The notes under the pieces are model-generated. The model saw only the letters and a list, made by a program, of their open reading frames with translations. It was not told the origin of the DNA and made no database searches. From Coix lacryma-jobi var. lacryma-jobi (lineage: Eukaryota > Streptophyta > Magnoliopsida > Poales > Poaceae): DNA of 64,000 bases. Where the stretch lies: NCBI GenBank assembly GCA_009763385.1, contig VDCT01000090.1, positions 434,001-498,000 of the forward strand. Direction: 5' to 3'. A program made the position numbers and the translations under genes. Positions 56,501 through 64,000 of the stretch are shown piece by piece; position 1 is the stretch's first letter, and each line of letters begins with the position of its first letter.

Positions 56501-56684
56501 TTCTAAATAGAATAAATTCGATTCGCCCTAATCGGGTTTAATAAAAATTCTTTTTCACCCAATAAAAAATATGCAACAGCATGAATGCAACAAACATCTG
56601 GTTAGATTTTTCCTCTATCTAGGATTTTTTCATTTCCTAATTAAATTAATTAGTTTTAATTATTTTAAAAACCAGGGTGTTATA

Positions 56685-57215
56685 GGTCAGGCGATAATTT
56701 TGGTCAAGCGGTTGCAGGGGTTGCTGCCGGCGTTCCGTTTCCCCAACAACAGCCCCTCGGTGGCTCGGTTCAAATCTTTGGGTCCGAGCAGCGCCTTTTT
56801 GAAATGGTTTCCACGACAGCGACGCCCCGACTGCTCGTGGATCCAATCACCAGACCTTTTTCTGTTTTCTTGTTTTTAGGAGAGTGATGTTTTCGTGATT
56901 TTCCAATCGCCGGACCTTTTTTATGTTTCCTTGTTTTTAGGAGAGTGATGTTTTCATGATTTGATATTTGATTTGATCGCTTGGTTTGTGGTGACCCTTG
57001 ATCTCCTTCTGTTTCGGGATTCTTGCCGATCGTTGCACTTTGGCTTGCGGTCCTAGGGCTATAAATAGTTGTGGTTGTTGGTTTGTTTGTTTTGTGCTCT
57101 CACTTGTTTCCCTAGCCATCTTGCTCCTCCTATTTTCTTTTGCGAAGGTTGTGGTCATTATTTTCATATATGTGTTTTGAGCGAGGGTTCTTTCTTCAAC
57201 TTTTCTTTTTACGCT
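56685..57215 (+). promoter_or_regulatory. Upstream region and TATA box of a decayed transposon gene
   Basis: CTATAAATAG at 57059-57068 lies 148 bp before the ATG at 57216. Upstream, a 61-bp unit ('ccaatc(a/g)cc(a/g)gacctttt...ggagagtgatgtttt(c)') is tandemly duplicated at about 56841-56962. Confidence 0.5.
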
Positions 57216-58950
57216 ATGGCTCGTGTCAAGTCCACGGCTCGGCTTGTGAAGTAAGCTTCATCGCCTGCTCCCGAGGGTGCCGTTAGCTTTGAGTTTGGAG
57301 TTAGCAAGGTTTCCGCTGCTGACATTAACTCATTTGCGAAGAATGGTTGGTTCGAGTGGAAGTGTGCGAGGGCTTGCGAAGGTGAGAGTGTTCTGAAGCC
57401 AGGGCCGAATGAGGTTGTCGTGTTTAAAGAGTTTTTTGTTGTGGGGTTGCGTTTTCCGGTTGTCCCCGCTGTCACGACTATCTTGTGAAGGTTTAAGCTT
57501 CAGTTTCACCAGTTGAATTCTTCTTGCTTTACCAAGCTTTCTATCTATATCTGGGGTTGCCGGTCGCAGGGTGTGGATCCCCATCCTGAAGGTTTTGTCC
57601 ATACCCACCGTGTTCATATGCAGCACCGCAAGATGACATATGGGGAAGGAAAAAATGTTCTTGGTCAGTTTGGGGTGTACACCTTTTGTTACTGCACCGG
57701 AGCGGAGGTTCATGTTCAAGCACAGAAGAATAAATGGACCGCTAGCTGGCAAGAGCACTGGTTTTACTACAAGCTTGCTCATGCTAGTGATCTATGTGGG
57801 GATTTGCCCAGTCTTGGCGATGTGGTTACTGATGCTCTAATGAGCGATGAAGTCCACACCGTGGTGGACGCTCTATGGGTCCTTTCGCGTTCACAGTGTG
57901 CTCGCGATCTCGTTGAGGAGTACTGTTGCATGAGGGTTTGTCCACTCAGCTTGAACCAGGTCTGGTTTTCTGTCAGATGATCAACATTATGAAAAGTGGG
58001 GTTTGAAAGGTTTCATTTTGGAGGTCACCAAAATTTGAGAGGCGGTGCTGAAGAAGTACTCTAGTCGGAAAAAGGGGGTTGAGAAAGTCTTGGAGTTGGT
58101 TGATGCAGAGGTGGAGGTTTTGGTTGGCAAGCTTAGCTCGGCAGAGGTTAAAACCATTCACGCTCTCTCCGCAGTGTTAGCTGGGTTAAAGTCTCTTTGA
58201 CCTTTTCGGGGTTCCATACCCTGATTGGTCGGCCCCTCAAGCGAAGGTGCACCGAAAAAGAGGAAGCAGGCTACAAAAATTGATGATTGTGCTGATACTT
58301 CATCAAAGAGAGGAAGGGGTCTTAGGCGTGGTGGTGTTGGTCGTGCGAAGCCATTGGCGATGAAAGTTGTTTGTGCTTCTTTTGAAACGAGCTGTGTTAA
58401 GATGAACTTGGCTCTCGACCTTTGAGCTTTAGCTCCAAGTGGTCATAATTTGACCAGTGGTGGTTCCAGCGGTCATACTGCCATCCCCCGTATCGGGGGT
58501 ATTGATTCGCTCATCGTGGTCTCCGATGATGATGTCAGTTTTGATGATGATGCTGGTGACAAAGAAGAAGCAGAGGTTTCTGAACCATTAGGTGAGGCTC
58601 AGTCGGATGACTCGTCTAGTGAGGGTTCTAGCTCCTTCGACAGTGAGGACGAGGAAGGGAACGATGATGGAGAGGGTGAGGGTCGGGACCTTTCGAGTGC
58701 ATGGAAAAGGGGTGCCCCAAAACCTCTGCTTCGAGAAAGCATAACCAGGGCCAAGAAGGCAATCGACGCTACTTGGCCCACCAAGCCAAAGATCGAAAAC
58801 CTGTCAAGCGGAAGCTGGCCGCGGCGGCCCAACAATCCAGGCGTTCGCCCAAGCCCTCCAAGCCAGGCCTCGGGCGAACGCTCGTTCTCCGTCTCACCCG
58901 AGCCCTCCGAGCCAGGCCTCGGGCTAGCGCTCATTCTCCGTCAAAACCTC
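57216..58950 (+). pseudogene. Decayed gag-like/'putative plant transposon' protein
   Basis: ATG 57216 opens a frame that continues to 57980 through TAA at 57252 and TGA at 57486, both explicable by C-to-T. It includes GWFEWKCARACEGESVLKPG, VVFKEFFVVGLRFPVVP, WASWQEHWFYYKL-like and LCGDLPSLGDVV blocks. The order (small-domain start, 'FPxxP' strand, QLxPN-like loop, YxF strand, 'WxxxWFYxK') resembles the gypsy-type 'putative plant transposon' domain (Pfam PF04195 style), a call made from memory. After a frame change near 57965 a helical region (AVLKKYSSRKKGVEKVLELVD) runs to 58200. A basic then acidic segment (DDDVSFDDDAGDKEEAEVSE) reaches the tandem duplication. Element type cannot be settled from this window. 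Confidence 0.5.
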
Positions 58951-59166
58951 TGCTTCGAGAAAGCATAACCAGGGCCAAGAAGGCAATCGACGCTACTTGG
59001 CCCACCAAGCCAAAGATCGAAAACCTGTCAAGCGGAAGCTGGCCGCGGCGGCCCAACAATCCAGGCGTTCGCCCAAGCCCTCCAAGCCAGGCCTCGGGCG
59101 AACGCTCGTTCTCCGTCTCACCCGAGCCCTCCGAGCCAGGCCTCGGGCTAGCGCTCATTCTCCGTC
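58719..59166 (+). repeat. 224-bp tandem duplication
   Basis: Copy 1 is 58719-58942 and copy 2 is 58943-59166, both beginning AAAACCTCTGCTTCGAGA. They look nearly identical by eye, so the duplication is recent. Confidence 0.9.
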
Positions 59167-59300
59167 TCGCCCGAGCCCTCCAAGCGAGGCCTCGGGCGAA
59201 CGCTCTTTCTCCATCTCGCTCGAGCTCTCCGAGCGAGGCCTCTGGCGAACGCTCGATTCTCCGCCTCGCCCGGGCCCTTCGAGCCAGGCCTCGAGCAAAC
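58845..59300 (+). repeat. 49-bp GC-rich minisatellite
   Basis: Units of 49-50 bp with CC(C/T)TCC(A/G)AGC(C/G)AGGCCTCGGG and 'aacgctc.ttctcc.tctc.cccgag'. Five consecutive units run up to the LTR of element E, and one to two lie in each copy of the 224-bp duplication. Confidence 0.85.
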
Positions 59301-59303
59301 GAT

Positions 59304-61104
59304 TGCGGATACATGGGTGTATGCCGAGTCTCTGTGTGATGAGTGATTGTCAACGGAGATGATGCGCATGTTCTTTGGCTTGTGTTGTGCAGGTGTCGAG
59401 CACGGAGACAGTGATCGATGGCGGGTGAAGGTCAAGTTGCGACGTGCCGTGCCGACGGACCGGGCGCGATGAAGGATGGGCGTGCCGTGCGGCGGACGTG
59501 CCATGCCGATGTATCGGACGGTGAAGGGCGGACGTGGACTTGGACTGATGGACTGGAGGCCGGAGGATCAGCTGTGGTGGCTGACAGCCTGCGACAGCGA
59601 CAAGCGGAGAAGTGCGATCATGTCGGTGGAAGGGATGCACAGGCGGTGCATCCCCTCTACGACGCCGGTTTGTTGGTAGAGCCCGAGAAAAACCAACGGT
59701 GGACGGTTTCCAGGTTTGGGCCTCAAAACCTGGGTGCTGGGTTTCCAGGTTGAGCCTCAAAACCTGGGCGTGGGCCGGTTTCCGAGTTTGGGCCTCAAAA
59801 CTCGGGCGCGGACGGTTTCCGAGTTTGGCCACAAAACTCGGGCTGGAGGCTGGTTTCCCGGTTTGGGCCTCAAAACCGGGGGCTGATGGAAAAGGCTGGT
59901 TTCCCGGTTTGGGCCACAAAACCGGGGGTGCAGAGTGGTGGCGGCACGTGGCGGCGATCTGAAGGTTGCGTGGAGGCGACGCGGAAGACCGTGCGGGCGT
60001 GGCCGTCGGATCTACCTACCACCAGCGGGTGGACTAGAATAGCCTTAGGGTTAGGCTGGTCCGCTCTGTAAATACAGTAGTGAGGGGTAGAGTAGGAAAT
60101 AGGCTTAGGCTAGGTTAGTATAAGTAGTCTAGGGGAGACACCCTCCTCCCTATCTCAGTTAGCGCAGTCATTTGCTTCCTAGCACCTAGGGTTTCCACTC
60201 TCCCATCCCCTGCTTTAGCTAGTTGAGATCCGCAGAGAGACTCCACTCTGTGTACTGTTGATTCGAGGAAGTGAGGCCGTATCCTCACCTTGGATGCTAA
60301 TCCAAGTGAGATCGAGTGAAACCAAGAGCTTGCATTGTGTTCTTGCATTCTAGAGGCATCTTGGTGATTGTTGCTGCGGATTTCTTTTTACTCTTGGCAC
60401 TTGCCGGTGCCTAGACGGCTTGGTGGCAGCAGAGGAGGATCGGCACGAGTTGGTGATTGTTCGTGGCCATCCCAACGACTTTGTGAGGGGCTTGTACCTC
60501 CCCGGCGAAGAGCCAAAGGTAACTCCTAGTAAATTGCGCGTGTCATTGAGTTACCATTGCTTGGGGTAGGTTCTTGTGGCGCTCTTGTGGAGAGCTCGGT
60601 GTGTGATACCGATAAGCCACCGAACCACGAAGCCTTGGTCGACACAACGAGGACGTAGCGTGCCGGCAAGCACGTGAACCTCGGGGATAAATCTCGTGTT
60701 CATATTGTGTCCCTTGGTGACTGGCATTCCATTGTGATATCAATTATCTTCACTTGCCCGGTTCGGTAAAATCACACTACCACTCTTTTGTATTCCTTTG
60801 TTCATACTTGTTATAGAGTAACTTGTTTCCCTTGTTAATAATAGTAGTAGCCTTGCTAGTATAGCTAGTTTAGTTTTGCTAGCTCTCTTGTGTAGCTCAC
60901 TAGTTTAGTAAAGTAGTGACTTAGTCCTTGTGTGCCCTAGAGATCATAATTAACTAGACTTGAAAATAGGTGGCTTGCATTTGATATAGAGCTAGAGCAA
61001 CCGCATTTATCGCTTTGTTATTATCTAACAAATTGCTCTAGTGCTTTGTAGAATTTTAAATTAGGCTATTCACCCCCCCCCCTCTAGCCAATTAGGACCT
61101 TGCA
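59304..61104 (+). repeat. 5' LTR of element E
   Basis: 1801 bp, TGCGGATAC...GACCTTGCA. The first 950 bp or so follow the A/B/D LTR; the remainder is unrelated. A TATA-like GTATAAGTAG lies at 60118-60127, at the same relative place as GATAAGTAG in the relatives. The CCCCCCCCCCTCTAGCC tract precedes the end. Confidence 0.88.
59703..59935 (+). repeat. U3 hairpin array, LTR E
   Basis: Six units: CCAGGTTT/AAACCTGG, CCAGGTT/AACCTGG, CCGAGTTT/AAACTCGG, CCGAGTTT/AAACTCGG, CCCGGTTT/AAACCGGG and CCCGGTTT/AAACCGGG, with loops close to GGGCCTCA or GGGCCACA. Confidence 0.85.
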
Positions 61105-61106
61105 AG

Positions 61107-61119
61107 TGGTATCGGAGCC
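61107..61119 (+). other. Element E primer-binding site
   Basis: TGGTATCGGAGCC, two bases after the LTR end; initiator tRNA-Met type. Confidence 0.88.
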
Positions 61120-61162
61120 AAACACCGTTTGATTCAAAGGCTTAACAACCTACGGTGCAAAT

Positions 61163-63211
61163 ATGGCTCAAATTGTGTTCAACCATGTTGGGGGCAAACC
61201 ACCGTACTTTGATGGGTCATCTTTTGATTATTGGAAGAGAAAGATGAAGATGTACCTTGGCTCCATCAATGATAGGGTGTGGGAGGTCACACAAGATGGT
61301 TATGTTATTGTCAATGAAGAAGACCCCACCCCTAGAGAGCGTGAAAGCAAGCAATGCAACACAATGGCGCTCAACACTATATACAATGGCATTGATCCAA
61401 AAGTGTTTGAGCAAATCAAAGATCTTGAGAAGGCAAGTGAAGTATGGGCAAGACTAGAAGAAACATATGAGGGCACTTCAACGGTAAAAAGTGTCAAATC
61501 GTACATGCTCAAAGATAAGCTCACAAGCTTCAAGATGAAAGAGGATGAAACAATCCCGGAGATGTTCTATAGACTCCAATGCATCATAAATGATCTCAAG
61601 AGTTTGGGAGAGAAAGTGAAGGATGAAGACTTCACCCACCGGTTCTTGAGTTGCTTGCCCAAGCGATTCAAGACATTGAGGACCATCATCATGAGAGGAG
61701 GATTACAAAATGTGACCCCAAATGAAGTCCTTGGTGATGTAATGACCGAAGATCAATACAATGATGGTGGTGATGTTGAGGAGGTGAAGGAAGAGGAGAA
61801 GAAGAAGAGCTTGGCATTCAAAGCCACTTCTTCATCCAAGAGCAAGAGCAAGGGCAAGGCAAAGCTAGAATCAAGTGATAGTGAAGATGAAGATTCTAGT
61901 GATGATGATGAGGCCATGGCACTTCTAGTAAGGAAGTTTGGAAGATTCATGAAGAAGAAAGGCTATGGTGCAAGAAAGAGAAGGGACAACAACAAGAACA
62001 AGGGCTATGTGAGAAGATGCTATAAGTGCAAGAGTGAAGATCACATGATAGCCGATTGTCCTCAAAATAGTGACAATGATGATGAAGCAAAGAAGAAGAA
62101 GGACAAGAAGGAAAAGAAGGAGAAGAAGCTCTCTTTCACCAAGAAAAAGAAAGGTGAATCCTATGTTGTGACATGGGATAGTGATGCATCATCCGATAGT
62201 GATGATGAAGAGCACAACAAGATGAAGAAGAAGGCACTTGCAAGTATTGCTATCAACAAAAAGCCTTCTATCTTTGACACTCCATCTACATGCTTGATGG
62301 CAAGGCCATCCAAGGTACCTTCCTATGATGAGAGTGATGATGATGATAATGAAAATGAATACACTAATGAAGAACTTATGGACATGTTTGAGCAAGCTCA
62401 TGTTTGCTTTGAGAAGAAGAGGAAGGAGTGCAAGGAATTGCGCATGAAGGTTAGCCTTCTTGAGCAATCTCTTGATGAGCTCAAGCTAACTCATGAGAGG
62501 CTAGAGGTAGCCCATGAGAAGCTTGATAAAGCTCACACTAGGCTTGAAGAAGCCCACTCCTCTCTCCTCACTCAAACCAAGATTGAGGACTTTGCTCAAA
62601 CATGTGACATAGGTATAACATGTGACTTAATCAATGAAACATCTTACACACCTATTGTCATTGCACCTCCCAATGCTTCATCTAGTTCATGCTCCACTGA
62701 TGCATCTAACTCAAACATAAAAGATGGTTTTACTTGTGATGCATCATTAATAGTGGAAAATGAAACCTTAAAGAAAGAGGTGAATAAGCTCACTTGTGCC
62801 TTAGGCAAAGCCTATGGTGGAGATGCCCGCTTGCTTAAGTGCTTGGGTGGCCAAAGATTTTCCCATGAGAAAGAAGGGATTGGCTATACCCCCAAGAAGG
62901 GCAAGGCGGCCTTTGCTCCTCACAAGACTAGTTTTGTGAAGGGCAATGGACGCTATTGCATAAATTGCAAGCAATCCGGGCATACCGAGCATAATTGCTA
63001 TAAAAAGAACCTAAACAAGAACAAACCAACCAACCTTGGTAAATCAATTAAGTTTGATTCTTGTTATGTGCTTTACAAGGGTGTTAATAGTGTAAGAGCT
63101 AAGTTTGTTGGTACACCTAAGGAGGGCTCAAAGAAGAAAGCCATTTGGGTACCTAAGAGCTTAGTCACTAACCTTGGAGGACCCAACAAGATTTGGGTAC
63201 CTAAGCATTGA
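61163..63211 (+). CDS. Element E Gag, 682 aa, intact
   Basis: ATG 61163, 44 bases after the PBS. Capsid-forming structural protein of a virus-like particle. Residues about 10-200 are a UBN2-type domain (PPYFDGSSFDYWKRKM near the start, VWARLEETYEGTS, HRFLSCLPKRFKTLR). Then come an acidic Ser/Asp patch and knuckle CYKCKSEDHMIADC (about residue 290). A Lys-rich stretch and a coiled coil with repeated LxxAHxKLxxAHxRLxxAH heptads (about residues 430-470) follow. A second knuckle CINCKQSGHTEHNC (about residue 597) leads to the C-terminus with two WVPK repeats. Length and layout match Sirevirus Gag. It stops with TGA 63209-63211; TAG 63221-63223 follows in the same frame, then pol opens. Confidence 0.93.
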   Translation: MAQIVFNHVGGKPPYFDGSSFDYWKRKMKMYLGSINDRVWEVTQDGYVIVNEEDPTPRERESKQCNTMALNTIYNGIDPKVFEQIKDLEKASEVWARLEETYEGTSTVKSVKSYMLKDKLTSFKMKEDETIPEMFYRLQCIINDLKSLGEKVKDEDFTHRFLSCLPKRFKTLRTIIMRGGLQNVTPNEVLGDVMTEDQYNDGGDVEEVKEEEKKKSLAFKATSSSKSKSKGKAKLESSDSEDEDSSDDDEAMALLVRKFGRFMKKKGYGARKRRDNNKNKGYVRRCYKCKSEDHMIADCPQNSDNDDEAKKKKDKKEKKEKKLSFTKKKKGESYVVTWDSDASSDSDDEEHNKMKKKALASIAINKKPSIFDTPSTCLMARPSKVPSYDESDDDDNENEYTNEELMDMFEQAHVCFEKKRKECKELRMKVSLLEQSLDELKLTHERLEVAHEKLDKAHTRLEEAHSSLLTQTKIEDFAQTCDIGITCDLINETSYTPIVIAPPNASSSSCSTDASNSNIKDGFTCDASLIVENETLKKEVNKLTCALGKAYGGDARLLKCLGGQRFSHEKEGIGYTPKKGKAAFAPHKTSFVKGNGRYCINCKQSGHTEHNCYKKNLNKNKPTNLGKSIKFDSCYVLYKGVNSVRAKFVGTPKEGSKKKAIWVPKSLVTNLGGPNKIWVPKH

Positions 63212-63223
63212 ATCTTCTTGTAG

Positions 63224-64000
63224 GTCAATTACAAAGCCGGAGGAAGGCATTGGGTGCTTGATAGTGGGTGTACTCAACATATGACCGGGGATTCTAGAAT
63301 GTTCAACTCAATCAACACAAATGAAGAAGACTTCAAAGTGGATAGCATCACATTTGGGGACAATAGTGAAGGCAAGGTCAAGGGACTTGGTAAGATTGCA
63401 ATATCCAATGACTTGAGCATCTCAAATGTCTTGCTAGTAGAGAGCTTGAACTTCAACTTGCTATCGGTAGCTCAAATATGTGATCTTGGTTTCAATTGCA
63501 ACTTTGGTGTTGATAATGTGATGATCACTAGTAATGATGGAACCAACCTAGCATTCAAAGGATTTAGATATGGAAACCTATACTTAGTTGATTTTGATGC
63601 AAAGGAAACTCAATTGACAACATGCTTGATCACTAAGTCTAGTATGGGTTGGCTATGGCATAGAAGGCTTGGTCATGTTGGGATGAAGCAACTAAATAGA
63701 TTGATCAAATATGACTTAGTTAAGGGCTTGAGAGATGTTGTGTTTGAGAAGGATAAACTTTGTAGCTCTTGTCAAGCCGGCAAACAAGTTGGAAATACTC
63801 ACCCTATGAAAAGTGAAATGAGCACTACTAAAGCATTTGAGCTATTGCATATGGATTTATTTGGGCCAACTACATACACTAGCATTGGTGGCAATAAATA
63901 TGGTTATGTGATTGTGGATGACTTCACTAGATACACATGGGTATTCTTTCTTGGTGACAAAAGTGAAACATTTGCTACATTCAAATCTTTTGTCAAGAGA
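63224..64000 (+). CDS. Element E Pol, 5' part (protease, pre-integrase, integrase start), partial
   Basis: Open in one frame to the window end (259 codons) with no ATG at its start; it begins right after TGTAG at 63219-63223. Protease: WVLDSGCTQHMTGD (catalytic Asp-Ser-Gly) and FNLLSVAQICD. Pre-integrase zinc region: LWHRRLGHVG with CSSCQAGKQ. Integrase core: first catalytic Asp in HMDLFGPTT and VIVDDFTRYTWVFFL. It is in the same frame as gag but separated by TGA and TAG, so expression needs readthrough, reinitiation or splicing. The rest of integrase, RT and RNase H should lie beyond the window. Confidence 0.92.

Larger units (their letters stand above)
50677..56684 (-). mobile_element. Large solo LTR (gypsy/LARD-like), minus strand, with nested insertion
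   Basis: The outer ends are TGTCACACC at 50677 and GGGTGTTATA at 56684, i.e. degenerate TGTAACACCC...GGTGTGACA termini on the minus strand as in large grass gypsy LTRs. They are flanked by GGTTA and GGTCA (one mismatch). No gag or pol motif occurs within the 6.0 kb. The minus strand has a TATA box at 52448-52455. Its first 1.7 kb from the right end goes from AT-rich to very GC-rich sequence, a layout seen in such LTRs. The segment at about 52860-53520 belongs to another insertion. I read the whole as one solo LTR produced by LTR-LTR recombination. Confidence 0.6.
59304..64000 (+). mobile_element. Element E: copia (Sirevirus-type) retrotransposon, apparently intact, cut by window end
   Basis: 5' LTR 59304-61104, PBS, intact gag and open pol to the end of the window. 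The U3 is homologous to the LTRs of A, B and D (TGCGGATACATGG start, hairpin array), but sequence after about 60290 and the gag differ clearly. The right LTR and target duplication lie outside the window; the left flank is ACGAT. Lack of stops in 2.8 kb of coding sequence suggests a young copy. Confidence 0.88.

Noticed and set aside
58701..59362. 212-codon Arg/Pro/Ser-rich frame over the duplication and minisatellite
   Set aside because: Open frame created by tandem GC-rich repeats; overlapping frames on both strands are equally open.
1..64000. tRNA and rRNA genes, bacterial-type operons, riboswitches
   Set aside because: No cloverleaf with A and B boxes, no rRNA-like segment, and no prokaryotic gene organisation were seen; tRNA-like hits were primer-binding sites only.

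Overview
The window is nuclear DNA from a grass. The evidence is the nested LTR retrotransposons, Sirevirus-type Ty1/copia elements with LTR motifs of the CGGACTGTCCG and GACCGGACGC kind familiar from maize, sorghum and sugarcane relatives, and plant-style intron-containing genes. A panicoid (Andropogoneae-like) grass is the best guess; this is inference from repeat style only. Roughly 85% of the window is transposon-derived.

Layout. 1-1097 and 8782-8829 are the two halves of a decayed copia integrase (remnant F). It is split by a complete Athila-like Ty3/gypsy element (1098-8781, minus strand, LTRs of about 1.96 kb) that carries only gag-protease. At 8830 a second insertion begins: Sirevirus-type copia element A (8830-18535, minus), joined head-to-head to related element B (about 18541-29547, plus). 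B's right LTR is followed directly by the primer-binding site and gag start of a third related element (D, pieces at 29548-29657, 30813-31491, 38010-38726, with its LTR at 38727-40765). D is broken by a truncated foreign LTR (G, 29658-30812) and by a complete gag-only copia element (C, 31492-38009, perfect 5-bp target duplication GAGCC). All pol and gag genes of A, B and C carry stops or frameshifts.

The genic island is 41.2-49.5 kb. A plus-strand gene of 11 exons (41668-47593) encodes a 509-residue nuclear FKBP of the FKBP53 type, with an N-terminal nucleoplasmin-like domain and a C-terminal FKBP domain. Its middle exons are a tandem exon-intron amplification. A minus-strand single-exon gene (48524-49369) encodes a GeBP-like (DUF573) transcription factor candidate with a clear TATA box. 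MITE-like elements lie in FKBP intron 2 and 0.4 kb upstream of the GeBP-like gene.

Beyond 50.6 kb: a 6-kb solo LTR (50677-56684, minus) with a nested promoter-bearing segment on the other strand; a decayed transposon gene with its own TATA box, a 224-bp tandem duplication and a 49-bp minisatellite (56685-59303); and the 5' LTR, intact 682-residue gag and open start of pol of copia element E (59304 to window end), the only element here that looks undamaged as far as it can be seen.

The most interesting signal is an array of five to six short hairpins in the U3 of the A, B, D and E LTRs. Their loop is nearly constant while both stem arms change together. Other points worth checking are the fold-back junction between A and B, extra primer-binding-site copies inside the Athila-like LTR, and a splice-acceptor-like TGTAG|GT at the gag/pol border of three different copia elements.
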